From positions 215,930,592-215,994,591 of the forward strand of contig CM046882.1 of NCBI GenBank assembly GCA_025667525.1: DNA of 64,000 nt, written 5' to 3'. Below, in pieces: positions 1-11,850 of the stretch; within the stretch, counting starts at the first letter, position 1; each line of letters opens with the position of its first letter. The notes beneath the pieces are model-generated. The model had not been told where the DNA came from, did no database searches, and saw only the letters and a list, made by a program, of their open reading frames with translations. Origin of the DNA: Glebionis coronaria. Its lineage: Eukaryota > Streptophyta > Magnoliopsida > Asterales > Asteraceae. The position numbers and the translations under genes are program-made.

Positions 1-1231
1 CCAAAAGTGCCAAGTTCACATGTTGGTGTCAAGACAACGATATCAATCGTACACATGGAGTCAAGAGATAACTTCAGACGTGATGAGGCGACCAACATTC
101 GTGAACAAGAACCATGTGCTTCTTTCATATGATGTTCTCCATCATTCAGGTCCAACCTCATAAATCGCTAATCTTGTGAATACATTATCATATATGATCT
201 TTGCACGTGATAAATACCTTACACTTGTGGTTAAAAGGTATTTAATTTACGTTTCAAGTACACCCTCATTAATTTGAGGGGGAGCTTGTGTACTTCATGA
301 AGATAATTGGATTTGCATTTTTCTTCCCAAAAACTTTGTTAAAACTTCATTAAATCAATTGATATTAAAAACATTGATTGGGTTAATATTTTTATTATGG
401 GGGAGAAAATGTGATTTAATATGGGATATTATCACAAATGGTTTCACTTAATGTGCTGGCTCATCCCGACATGTGCGAAATGTTTTCGAATATCGTGGCA
501 TATGTTAAGGGGGAGCAAAATGGATTTGAATTTCGAAATGGATTTTCATGGTGACATATACTTACCCAAAACCCATTTATTTCAAGACGATCAAGATTGT
601 GGTGACATAAGGATGGTAGGATAGGTTAAGTCCTATGATTCTTCTAGAACCGGAGGAATCTTCCCAAGGACATTCCATAGCTAGAAATAGTAGTCCTTAG
701 GAAAAGATGGAGAAAAGATTGTGAACGTAGCTGAATGCCTACCAAGTACTTAAGTTAGCACTAGAACAATCACAACAAGGTGCTATTTATGACGTATTGG
801 TAAGAATTGAAGGGGTTTAAGAATGAAAAAGAATTGTAAAGATAAAGGGTGTAAAGAAAGAAGCCCTCCTTACAACTTAGGCAGAAACCGGGTCAATACA
901 TATGCTATTGAGATCATTTTAATGATTCTTGATATTGAAGACAGACATCATGGACCCAGTGATGCAATGCACAACCCATCCCAGCTAACTTAGATATCTC
1001 TCAAAAGGTATTTGTTTTAATCACACGGAGACAACACGTTATCTATCGATTTATTCACTCCGAATAAATTGGTATTGAAATGGTGGCACTCCTCTCCAGC
1101 CTCCAATCAATAAAATCCAAAGTGCACGATCGAGTCTAGAGCCATTTGAGATCATAAAATATCTCATTAGGACACACTTTCATATTTCCTTGCTTCTTCA
1201 CACACTGTGAAAAGTAAGAAAGATTTTAAGA

Positions 1232-1628
1232 GTCCTACGCAAAATCTTCATGATCTTGCCTGAACATCCGAGTAATACGAAAGTATTTACAATGAAGATG
1301 GAAATCCTTCTTGAGCGAGTATCAAAAAGCTCATGGTAGGTGACTTGTGCGATTCTTTATGAATCAAACTTGTGATAACTGGAAAGCAACATCTGTTTAA
1401 TTCTTAATAGAATTTAAACACGTTCCAGGCCTCTACGCAATATCTTTGTGATCTTGCCAGAACACTCAGAGTGATACCTTAGTGTTCACCGTGATGAGTG
1501 GAAATCCTTCTAGTGTTAACCTCAAACAGCACTTGGTAGGTAACTTGCAAGATTCTATACGAATCAAGCTCGTGACAACTAGAAAGCAACGATGGTGCGG
1601 TTCTTAATTGAATTTCACTTGTTCCAGG
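1232..1628 (+). repeat. Two-copy diverged tandem repeat, period about 199 bp
   Basis: Copy 1 (about 1232-1429) and copy 2 (about 1431-1628) both open with a CTACGCAA block, continue through a 'TGATCTTGCC', 'GGAAATCCTTCT' and 'GGTAGGT(G/A)ACTTG' series, and close with GTTCCAGG. They differ at many positions, so the duplication is old. Function unknown. Confidence 0.75.
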
Positions 1629-2260
1629 AACATGGATTGACGGCTTCAAATCATGCGGATATTATTATCCAAATGATTCACTCTTTATGTTCGTAGTTAG
1701 CTTTGGACGGTCGAATAAAGAGAACGGGTTTACCCGCGAAATCCTGTCAAGAAGTTACTTAATTGAAACTATCCGTCACGGGTACGATATCTAATATCGT
1801 CCAACGGTCTTCACCGACCGGAGGTAAAATGCTACCGATTTAGAATGAAATGTTCAAAGCCATTTCGTTCGTGTCTACTTATGTTGCGGCATTTGAAGAC
1901 AGTGGCGTTGCGGGATCCAAGAAAAAGTCGTCTCCGCATGCTTATACTTTATGCACTTAATATCTCATCAAATTCAAGAAAGCTTAAAAGTTAAGTCTTC
2001 CGCTGTATCGAACTCTGAAGCTTTCAAGAATTACGAAGGTATAAGTATGTGGGATATGATGTCACGAGGAGGTGAATATCACAAGTGATGAATGCACAAG
2101 GTCAAGGCAAGAGATTAATGATCAAAGATCACATCAGCATGTTAACCAGAAAAGAAAAAGAAAAAGAAAGACGAAGACTACGAGCTCAAGACAAGCATAG
2201 TATGCTAGGTTTATTTTATTATTGTAACTTGGGTAACTCCCTTGTTTGGAGTGACCTCCC

Positions 2261-2272
2261 TTAGGGGGAGAT
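2261..2272 (+). other. Polypurine tract of copia element E
   Basis: TTAGGGGGAGAT lies immediately before the LTR start TGTTGGAAAT. This is the usual place for the plus-strand DNA primer of an LTR retrotransposon. Confidence 0.75.
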
Positions 2273-2593
2273 TGTTGGAAATACGTTTTACGTATTAAGA
2301 AGGATCGATCACTCCAACGATAGTCCATGAAATAGCTCGTAGTTTAGTTAATTTTCTTTATTTATCAAACAAGAACAAGCCTAGCCTACAACATGTGTAG
2401 GCCGGCCCAAAATGTAAGCCCAAGCCCATGTCAAGGGCTTGGGTATATAAACCCTCTCCTTTGATGGAGAGGGTATGTGGTTAATCATTTTTCACATAGT
2501 TTACTCTTGTTTCTCTCTCTAGAATTGTGTTTAATCCACCATCTCTCTATCTCTTTCTCTCTCTAAAACATAAGCAAGATTTACACTTCTACA
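2273..2593 (+). repeat. 3' LTR of copia element E
   Basis: The LTR starts TGTTGGAAAT and ends TTCTACA, giving TG...CA ends and a length of 321 bp, within the normal copia range. A TATATAAA box lies at 2444-2451 with strong inverted repeats on both sides. The right end is set by where homology to D's LTR (62220 onward) resumes. The 5-bp target duplication cannot be checked because the left end of E is outside the window; AAGAC at 2594-2598 is the candidate. Confidence 0.7.
2384..2474 (+). promoter_or_regulatory. TATA box set between three perfect inverted repeats (copia LTR promoter)
   Basis: Three perfect inverted repeats follow each other: GCCTACA / TGTAGGC (2384-2390 and 2396-2402), CCCAAGCCC / GGGCTTGGG (2419-2427 and 2435-2443) and ACCCTCTCC / GGAGAGGGT (2451-2459 and 2466-2474). 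The TATATAAA box (2444-2451) sits between the second and third. The third would lie close to the transcript start and could fold in the RNA. Confidence 0.65.
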
Positions 2594-2977
2594 AAGACAA
2601 AAAGTGAGAAGTAGTTGGAGCTGATGACGTGTCCCAACCAATCAATTACTGCCAAGTGTCCTGAATTCGTCAATTGTAACTAGCCGTTATGAAATTGAAA
2701 TTGGGCTTTTCTTCTTGGTTGATTTTCAGGTTAATTGAGCACGTGGGTTGAATTCGTCCTTAAAAAATAAGCACTTTTCATGTTTAAAGTTTTTCTTGAT
2801 ATGTAGTAGAACTCCAATTCATTCCTAGGTAGCTTTGAGGAAGAAGGTGACACGTGGAAGGTTTGGATTGGGTGAAATGTGATCACACGGATCATTATCC
2901 TTTTTGGATATATTAATTATTGCATGTCCAGTTTTGATTGGTTAAAAATGAATAAGTGGGGTTGACTATAGCTTAGA
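2594..2977 (-). repeat. Fragment of the 3' LTR of element D
   Basis: This piece matches 62220-62604 almost base for base and continues, after removal of element A, at 15273. Element E lies on its left, exactly next to where D's LTR has its TATA box (62213-62220 in the other copy). The last five bases, TTAGA, are the target site duplicated by element A. Confidence 0.85.
2973..2977. other. Target-site duplication of element A (left copy)
   Basis: TTAGA precedes the LTR start TGTGACA. The same five bases follow the right LTR at 15268-15272. The uninterrupted homologous site in D's other LTR lies near 62599. Confidence 0.9.
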
Positions 2978-5900
2978 TGTGACAATCCGTCAATTTATGG
3001 TTGATATTTTGTTCTCAAATATTATTTAAAAATATTATTTTAATGTTATATTATGAACTCACTTATTTTTGGGAAATAATTTGGATTTACGTCTTGAAGT
3101 AGCATCGACTACGTCTAAACCGGAGGATTCTACGTTACGTGCTTACGTTTACGTACACCGTCTTTGGTGACAGTCCGACATTGCAGGAAATAAATTTATC
3201 CGTGATTATTATTTTGGAGTTTTAAATTTGTGTTGGTTCATAAACTCACAAATTTACGAGAAGAGATTAGGACTTACGTTCATAATTTAGCGTCTTTTAC
3301 GACTAAACCGGAAACCCTAGGTTTACGTATTTACGTTTTTGAACTCCGTTTTTGATGAGACAATTTTTATTAGAATCGTTTTGTGCCGAAGATTCATAAT
3401 TTATAAAAAAGTTTTTCGTAAAACGACCCGAGGGCACGTAAATCTAGGAAACTAAAATCGAGGAGTACCCGTAAATTAGTGGAGATGAGACAAGTGGGAC
3501 ACTTGTCCCACCCCCACTATGGGCTAATATTAACAAGCCAACACACACCCATGGTGCCATATTTTTACAAGCTAAGGGACACATGTCCCATACACTTGAC
3601 CAAAAACCACAACACCTCAAAACCACTAGCTTCTTTCCCACTTTTCACATACATGCAATTTTAATCCAAAAAAAAAGTATCCATCTCTCTTTCTCTCCCT
3701 ATGTTGAACGTCCAACACCACCCCAAAACACCATCTTCATCATAATTGTAACAACAAACTTTATCTATAATCAACATATGTTGATCACTAGTTAAAAAGA
3801 AGAAGATTGGAGGTGATTTTAACATATAAAAAGGAGTTTTCATGGAGGTCTTTGGGCTAATTTTCAAGAAGGATTTTAGGGCTGATTTGTTGATGATGTC
3901 TTTATATCCTTGGTAATCTTGAAGGTGGTCTTGATATTTCATAAGATTGATTACCAAAACCAAGCCTTGTTCATCCAAAATCTCAACCTTTTCATCACTA
4001 ATGGTGGTATAGAGATTGTTCTTCCTATCCTCTTGTTATTTTGATTATGTAATCTTGTATTTTCTTTATTTATGTATATGTATATGATGATGAATGATGA
4101 TAAAAATATTATGTGGGGATTTGGTGTTGATAGATTTGATAAACATGGGTAAAAAGATGGACAAACTACATGTAAAAATGGTTAAATCTTGCTTAAATGG
4201 TAGGCTGTATAAAAACAGTAACTAACTACATGTTAGACTGATAAAATGGCAAAGTGGAATCAATATACAGTATGTATAAGATGTCATACACATGTGAGAT
4301 TTGGCCATACAATGGAATCATTGTAATGAGTGAGATATGATCAAAACAAATTTATAGTACAAATCTGAGTTCACTGTTTTGGACGATTTTTAGAAAATAC
4401 TTAGAGGCTGATTCAACAGTAGCTATACGATAGTTAAATGGAGCACATATCATGTAGTTTATGTCATAAAAAGTTGAGCTTCTATCTCCATATAGAACTC
4501 TAGATATGACAGTTTTGGTGAACATGAAAATAAAAATCAGATTTTGGAAATTAAAGTATAATAGTATTATATAAGCACTCAAATAAAAATAGTATAAAAT
4601 GTGAATTAAAACCCACTAACTCATATAATACATTTATATAAATATGTATAAGGATAAAGAAATGAACATTTTATAAAATTGGTAGTTTGATATGTTTTAT
4701 AAGTTATAAAACTATAAACATGATTTTTACGACTTTTTCGGCTATTACCGTAAAAATTAACGTTTTTGTTAAATAAAACTTAGACGGTTGGACCCGTCTA
4801 ATTTAAACTTTTATAAACTCATATACTGATATATAAACATATATAACAAGTAAAAACCGATAAAACCCGAACTATATAGCATACGGACATTAACGGACTA
4901 AGTTAACGTTATTGGACTAATAATACAACAAAATGGGCTAAAACACTTATAAACTTATTTATTGGGCTTAACCCTTTTGGGCCCAACATATAAAGTTTGA
5001 TACTGATATAAAGGTATAATTTGGCTAATATAATATATTGGGCTTGTAATGGGCCTGTTGGGCCTAAAACATGTAAATAGATGAAACTAGTAAACTAGTG
5101 TAAAAGTTATCAACACATAACACTAAAATGAGTAAACGAGAATATGTAAACCCACTTGATCATCATATATATATAATCATCATATGTATACATAATTGTT
5201 ATTTTTATAAGTCATTGGACAAGAGTCTAAGACGAGTATTATTTGTCTAGGTTTCCGTGACTGAAGCACGTACCGTACGTCCGAATTGCCGATAATCCGC
5301 CTTCCCACATCAACGTGAGTTCATAGCCTCACACTCTTTTAAATGTTTTTATGAAATGTTTTATAGACCCGTGAGGGAGATAACATGATAGTTTTTATGA
5401 AATAGGACACTAGTTGTCCCGATTGTTTGTTTGTTGATTTGGACCCCAATGATTGTATGACCCGATGAATGATTAAATGACCCGATAGATGAAATAAAAT
5501 GGATTATTAAAGTTAGGTTATGTCACTAAAAGTCCCATTAGCATGAATTGTGAACTACCAGGATTTGGTAGACGCTTATGCATATAATAGTACTATTTGG
5601 GGACGATCACCCCAGTTCGCGCCTTGACGGTTGATCCCCGTCGTGCCACATTGATTGGTAAGCGAATTTATGTATGAGAAGATTTCCATAGTGTGACCTT
5701 TGTGACGACACGCTAATTTAGATGGGCAAATTGAGTATCGGGCTAGCTACCCGTTGTTTGTTGTAGTAAGGTAACAATGTCATGCGGCTTATAATAATCC
5801 AATTAACGAAATACTACTATACGCACCAAAGTACGATGTATTGCCTGACTAGCAATACGGGGTCATACTATTGATTTTATGTTCGTATTTAGGTTTTATA

Positions 5901-6456
5901 TAATCATATTCATATAACGGTTTTTATGTAATATATACAACGTTGTAAAACGTTTTGTATGATGTTTTTACGACAATGGTTCGTATAATGATTTTTAAGG
6001 TAAATGCCTATATTATGATTTTCGATAAGGATTTGTATAAAAATGACTTTGGCTATTTTATGGCCTATTACAATGATTTGTACGAAATGATTTTTGGTAA
6101 TAATTTTATACCAAAGTTATATTGATGGAATTTATTAAACTCTATGAATTCACTCGGCGTTATCGCTGACCTTTTCTTTTAACATGTTTTATATCAGGTA
6201 CTAGAAGGTAATTCTCGGGAAGACAACAAGAATTCATGGCCCGCACCTAAACAATAATTTCCATTCAAATTCTTTGTAAAATTGTATGAAATGATTATGA
6301 CTTGGGACCTATGCAACTTTGATAATTATGAATGGAAATGCTTTATTATTAAACGACGAGATTTTTAAGCGTTGTCTATGAGGTGAGTAATGTGCTATCC
6401 CGTAACACCAACTAGTCTTCCGCTGAACTGAGTTGTATAAATTTGGGGGTGTTACA
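2978..6456 (+). repeat. 5' LTR of element A (3479 bp)
   Basis: The LTR runs from TGTGACAATCC to GGGGGTGTTACA. It contains two palindromes of the form GGGACA-NN-TGTCCC (3496-3509 and 3576-3589). The short frames inside, for example 3661-3978, recur in the other LTR and are not judged to be genes. Confidence 0.9.
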
Positions 6457-6459
6457 GTT

Positions 6460-6471
6460 TGGTACCAGAGC
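6460..6471 (+). other. Primer-binding site of element A (initiator tRNA-Met type)
   Basis: TGGTACCAGAGC begins four bases after the LTR end. It matches the usual plant initiator-Met PBS except for one base. It lies partly within the perfect palindrome CCAGAGCTCTGG (6465-6476). Confidence 0.85.
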
Positions 6472-9114
6472 TCTGGTTATAGAGAACGAAAGATTTTTAA
6501 AAACCAAGGTTTTGAACAAAACATTTCAAAATCTTTTAACTATAAACATTTTTCACAAAATGTCTAAAAATCTTTTGACTATAACGGTGCCGAAGAATTC
6601 CCGAGTTACCGACAAGGCCAGACTGAGAAGTGTTATTTTAATATATATATATAACTTGAATTATATATATATGATGTAATTTTATTACATGATCGTTTGA
6701 TGATTATTTTGATATTTATACGAGGTATTTATACGACGTAGATTGTCACAAGGAACCCTAAATCCCCTAGTAAATTAATCGAAGCTATTCTCGTACGAAT
6801 TCTAGCTATCCTAAATCTAAACCAAGTTGCGGATATTTATGATCCCAACAAAATGGTTGATATTCGTAGAAATGTAGATATTAGTTGATTGTGAAATTGA
6901 AGAAGAATTGGCGAGATTAAAACTGATATCGATGTCATGACGATCTTTCCTTATAGAGTGGAGTTTGACAAAACGTTACCACCTAGAAAGATGTCATCTG
7001 ATTCGTTGTCACCCAATTCTTAAATTTTAAATCGAAAGTGTGAATGTTGCACTTGAGGCTGTCATTGGAACCGTTACCTAAAAGCCTCATGCCACTAGTA
7101 CCTTTCCGAGAAATCTGATTGAATGTGTGAGTCATCTCATGCTAGTGACTCATTTGATAATTGTTGTTGTAAGAACTATATGATTGAAATTTAGTGTTGA
7201 TTCATATCGAGCTTTTATTGCCCTATTAAGGTCTAAGAATAAAGTTGAAAGTATTGGAGAATGAGGTAGGATATCGCATTGAGTATAAGTTGATTAAAAC
7301 TTGAATAAAGTAAAATTTAACCCGTATGGAATAGGAGATTGTTAATAGAATTCGTTAAGTCCTATGATTGAATTATTAGGTTTTAAATAATTGTTAGTTT
7401 GTGATAAGTGTTGTTCCTAGGCCATTGTCCACTAACGAGGATGCCCAGTGTCTAAGAAATAAATTGAAGAAATCTTCTTCTAAATTGAGACCGATGGATC
7501 TTCTGGGACATGTGGAACACCTAATGACTCTTGTAGATTAGTATTCATTGTGGTATCTTTTAAAAATAATCCATAACTTAACTGAGACATCAGTTGGTAG
7601 GATGAGATCTTGGAATTGTATGACATAGTGACACATAATGTGTTACGATACAATTTGACTTGTTTGTGATTAATGAAAAGACTACCTTTGATTGCTAAAT
7701 TCTACATGTATCGATGTTATCTATCCTTGGTTGCTTCATCCTAATGTTTGCATTAGTGATGCAACTATTGAACAAGTACTCATCTTGATTTGAGTTACGT
7801 TGTGGATTATTCTTTTTGAGTGTCATCGAGGTCTAACCTCATGATTATTTGGCTAAAGCTCATTTCCTATCATATTGTAGTTAGTTCTTGGTGAACAACT
7901 CTTCATCACTCCTTTGTAGATCACACATTGTTTTTATAAAGTTAAAACTGTATCCTTTGAGAAAATTGAATTTTCATCACTATAAGGATTATCCAAAGTG
8001 AGATTTATAAAGGATTGTTATCGAAATGAAGTTGTTTATAAAACACCTTGGAAAACATAATTGTTTTCATAACAAAGAAAATCTTTGTAATTTTATTCTT
8101 GATTCTTATTTAAGAACTAAGCTTGAAATTTTTTTATTATAAACATGATGATAAAATTTTGACGAACTGAGTATTGCATCGTTAATCTTGAAATTGTATA
8201 TAGTTACGCGCCTACATACAATTTGGAATGGACCATGCAAGACTGATTAGTAGTCACCATAAAACTAATGAATAAACACTACATTTTCTTTGAAGATTGT
8301 GAAAGTTTAAATTTTATGAGATCTGCAAGAAGTGAAAAATAGGGACATAGTGTTAGGGACACCTACATATGTGCCCGTACTATTTATTCTTCTGAGTCGA
8401 ATTTACTCATCTGTGAAAATTATCTTATTTGACAATTGACAATTCTTTCTTGTCCAATTCTTCCTTAGTGAGATTCTTAGGAAAAGTATATGATTACCGA
8501 GTGTTGATACCCGACTGGATGTATCGACGTTCCTATCATTTCTTTTGATTTGATTTCATTTGAATGACCTGGGTAACGACCCGAGGAGCTTTCGAATGCG
8601 TACTCAAATTATGAAAACATGGGATATATTCATATTCGTTAAATGTTTTTGTCTGTATCTGATTTGAAATTCTCTCGCGTAAATTATGCGTTGACATTAC
8701 TCTTTTAAGGTTAGTTATGTCTCCTGATATCCTTGAATTTGTGAAGAATTATGAGTTATTATTAGTCTTTTAAGAAGTTCACATCTTATCAACGGTAATA
8801 AAACTGGATAGTTGATAATTCCAGTTGAATGGATTGATTGATTATGACATGACGACATTGTCTTAATTGATGGGAACTCGAATAGAATTCCCCTAAATGA
8901 TAAGATGTTGATTATCAAAAGTGATCTAAAAAATTCTTGATGGATGACCGTATCCTGCATTTAGACTCGATATTATACCATTAATGGTTGTGAATTAGTC
9001 ATAGATATTATAATCTAGAAAGAACCTAATATGAATATATTAAAAAGATGTTTCCGTTATCCGAAATTTTAGAAGGTATTTGTTGGTAAATTACCTAGAC
9101 TTTCCTCATTAAGA
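6472..9114 (+). pseudogene. Element A, expected gag/protease region, unrecognisable
   Basis: By position between PBS and RT relic this 2.6-kb stretch should have coded for gag and protease. No frame longer than about 80 codons survives and no zinc knuckle or protease motif could be read with confidence. A short AT run lies at 6642-6672; the corresponding place in element B has expanded into a long (TA)n tract. Confidence 0.5.
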
Positions 9115-9640
9115 CTAGTTGAAATTGGTATTGATTACATTCCCGGTGCTGCACCTATGGCATGTGCACTGTACGTCATCACCATCTGAATTAAAGAAAT
9201 TACCGTACAACTGAGAGAGTTGTCGGAGGAAGATTTTATTCTACCGAGCTCGTCATCATGAAGAGCTATGGTGTTATCATTCCTTACATTTATAGATTAC
9301 TGTGAATTGAGTAAATTGACAATAGAAAACGATATCCATGACTCGAAATGGAAGATTTGTTCGATCATTTACGAGGTTCTAGCGTATGTTTTAAAAATTT
9401 GATCCACAACCTGGTTATCATCAACTTCGCGTCCGCGAAAAAGATTATCTATTCCAATCATTACATCCAGAACTTGTAATGAACATTAAGAGTTTCACAT
9501 GATGTCGTTTGGATTGACCAATGCACATGTAGCATTCATCAATTTGGTGAATCACGTGTGTAGGCTATAATTTGATAAATTCATGCTTGTGATCATTAAA
9601 GACCATTTGTTTATTTATAAGAATAAGAATGAGTTAATAA
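9115..9640 (+). pseudogene. Element A reverse transcriptase relic
   Basis: Reading with frame changes shows the remains of a gypsy RT: a PGAAP block near 9150, the IDY-EL block near 9290, GYHQLR near 9420 and a FGLTNA block near 9510. It cannot work. A stop codon TAA lies at 9568-9570, residues are missing just before the IDY-EL block, and the active-site pair is Lys-Asp (9598-9603) instead of Asp-Asp. Element B carries the same three lesions in the same places. The RT normally copies retrotransposon RNA into cDNA in the virus-like particle, so any cDNA of this element must have been made by an enzyme from elsewhere. Confidence 0.8.
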
Positions 9641-10550
9641 TTATTTGTAGAATGCCCTGAGTCGGCCGAGTAGTGAAAACCTGTATCTTGAATATTTAAC
9701 ATGTGATTTAAGACTTAATCCTTTACATTATTTGACCGTATGATTAAAAGATAATGGAATCTATCTTGACTTTTCAAAGATTAGAGCCATTAAGGCTTAG
9801 GGTTATAACAAAAAGAAAATGGAAATATGTTTTGACAAATGTTTTAACAAAGAATTTTTAAGGGATCATTCCCTCATAACCAAAACATTTAACTAAACTC
9901 TTGTTTAGGGGTAAATGTTTTTGCATACCTTAAGACAACCTAAGCGGAATTGAGGAAACCATTTAAACCATGACTTGAAATTTGAAACGACACTTTTTGC
10001 TTATCAACTAAGAAAATTTTAACCAAAGTATAACCAAAGATTTTTCAAACATTTACGAATCTTATTAATTATTTTCGATAAATCAGCAAAAATCGTGTTA
10101 ATTAAACTCAAATTTGTTTTGAACATTTTATTATAATTGGTCGAACTAAGAAATTTAAACTTTTAACGTTTACGTTACATAAAAACTTAATATTTACTGT
10201 TAATTTACGTGTAATAATTATCGACGCTTTAAAACGTCGGATCAAGCAAAGCTGATAAAAATAATAGTTGAGACGAAACAAAAACTTAGAAAATATGAAG
10301 AAAGAAATTTTGAATGAATACGGTCATGATAATTATTTTATAAGGAAAGGTGAACGTAGATACCGACGCATTATGTAGAAAAGATAAAGAATCAATTAAG
10401 ACGTATTTCTTAATAATGACTGTGCAAAATAAATTGCCGAACAATATAAAAATAAACAATGATTGTAAGGAGATAATATAGATAATAAAAAAGGGTTCGC
10501 GGCTAGTGTGAACCATTAGAATTGAGAAGCCGATAGCGTTAAATGTTTTA
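9641..10550 (+). pseudogene. Element A, RNase H to integrase-linker region, mostly unrecognisable
   Basis: This stretch lies where RNase H should be, but no catalytic block could be read. A second PPT-like run TTTAGGGGTAAATG (9904-9917) repeats the core of the true PPT at 11834-11849. The frame on the opposite strand at 10286-10558 has a homologue in element B and is best read as the shadow of the linker before integrase. Confidence 0.4.
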
Positions 10551-10990
10551 AAGGCCACTTGTGGTTGTCTAAATATGGAGATTTTGAGATATAGTTATGT
10601 TGGAGTCTTGTAAGTATAAGTATTCTATTTATGTCATTTCTGACTAAAAGTATCTTTGTCTGAAGAAGTCGTACTAATGGAAAATTATGAAGGCAGACAT
10701 CGCCTCATACATTAGTAAACGTCTAACTATTGCAAAGGTCATCATCTGAATTTGATTTGATATAGGTCATCGTCGACAGACTGACCAAATCTGCTAATAT
10801 CATTCTCGTTAATGATAAATTCTTGATCAAGAAATTGACTCTTTGTATTTAAAGGATTTGTGAAAACATAGTGTACCGTATCAATCATCTCTATCAAGAT
10901 CCTCGCTTCGCATCGAATTTCTAGAGATTTGCTCAGAAGTCATTGGGAACGAACCTTGATGAGAGTACTCTTTACCATCCCAAATCGAAG
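10551..10990 (+). pseudogene. Element A integrase relic
   Basis: The integrase zinc-domain tail is visible near 10700 but its CxxC pair is gone. The start of the catalytic core follows (VDRLTKSAN near 10770). One base has been lost at the codon for the second catalytic Asp (10889-10893), and a TAG stop lies at 10922-10924 in the frame that resumes. The same loss and the same TAG are present in element B. Integrase normally inserts the cDNA into the host genome. Confidence 0.75.
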
Positions 10991-11833
10991 GGACGAGGTA
11001 AAGTAACGATACAAAATACTATAAGTGTTGTTTTATGTTTGAATGATTGACCTTTGGTAATGAACCGTATAATCGTTTTCCTTTGGAAGGATTATCATTT
11101 ATAATCATCATATTAGGATTGAGATCGAATCTTGTTAGGATCTAAATATTAGAGCATCTGTAAGCAGGAGTTGAGATGAAGACACCCGTCATACACCCAT
11201 TGTGAGTTGGACATGTCTTTTAGGTTTAAGGTTTCCTATGATGGCGAACCTAACCTTACAAAATACTCGACCCGCGAGACCTGAAATGATTGTTGAAATT
11301 AGGATCTGATTATTGACTGTCGGTAGTAGGCAGGGGGTTATGTGAATATGAAATGTAGATCTTGAAGTGCCAGATGGGTAGCGAAGTTATGCCAAAAATT
11401 TTAACCATGGAAAAATGAACTGATGATCTAAAAGATCATGGGATATAAGTCCCCGTTGAATGTGACCATTGAGATGATGTAAAAGATTGGTTTGAAAGGC
11501 ATATAAGCTGGATCTACCCTAGGACTTCAAGGGCTGCATAAATTATGATTCGTATATCTAACTTGATGAAATGTCTATCAAGTGAAAATCTGATTGTTTC
11601 TTAGTAAAGTTTAGATCGGCGAAAAGTTGCATTCATCAGAAACCCGTGAACATCATGGATAGAGAAAGTAAGTCAACATTTAGCCTGATTTTATTCCCGT
11701 AGTTATGTTTGATGAAACTCGCGTATTGTAATGGATTACACTTGTGAGAAAAGACCGAATGTGGAGGAAGTACCCACATGGCTCTAACTCTATAAGAAGC
11801 GAGTAGTAAGATGATCTTTGAGGACAAAGATCC
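10991..11833 (+). pseudogene. Element A, integrase C-terminus region, no readable domain
   Basis: This is the expected place for the integrase C-terminus and, if the chromovirus assignment is right, a chromodomain. No frame or chromodomain motif could be read. The last part (11630-11830) is well conserved with element B on the opposite strand (32510-32715). Confidence 0.4.
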
Positions 11834-11850
11834 TGTTTAGGGGTAAATGC
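11834..11850 (+). other. Polypurine tract of element A
   Basis: TGTTTAGGGGTAAATGC directly precedes the 3' LTR start TGTGACAC. Element B has the same sequence in the same place on the - strand. Confidence 0.75.

Larger units (their letters stand above)
1..2272 (+). mobile_element. Element E: 3' non-coding part of a Ty1/copia-type retrotransposon (cut by window edge)
   Basis: This block runs from the window edge to a polypurine tract and LTR typical of copia elements. No open frame longer than about 67 codons is present and no polymerase domain was recognised, so it is probably the long non-coding stretch between pol and the 3' LTR. Four GGGGGAG tracts occur (276-284, 397-405, 507-515, 2262-2270), of which only the last borders the LTR. 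It also holds a two-copy 199-bp tandem repeat. It was inserted into the 3' LTR of element D: sequence homologous to D's right LTR starts immediately after 2593. Confidence 0.6.

Noticed and set aside
421..624. 67-codon frame at the start of element E
   Set aside because: No similarity to copia gag or pol and no homologue elsewhere in the window; length is within chance expectation.
3661..3978. 105-codon frame in A's 5' LTR and the related frames at 12114-12452 and 12558-12788
   Set aside because: They lie in LTRs, differ in extent between the two copies through small indels and carry no domain.
10991..11833. Chromodomain expected for a chromovirus
   Set aside because: No readable aromatic cage or frame; the clade call rests on RT, integrase, PBS and LTR length only.
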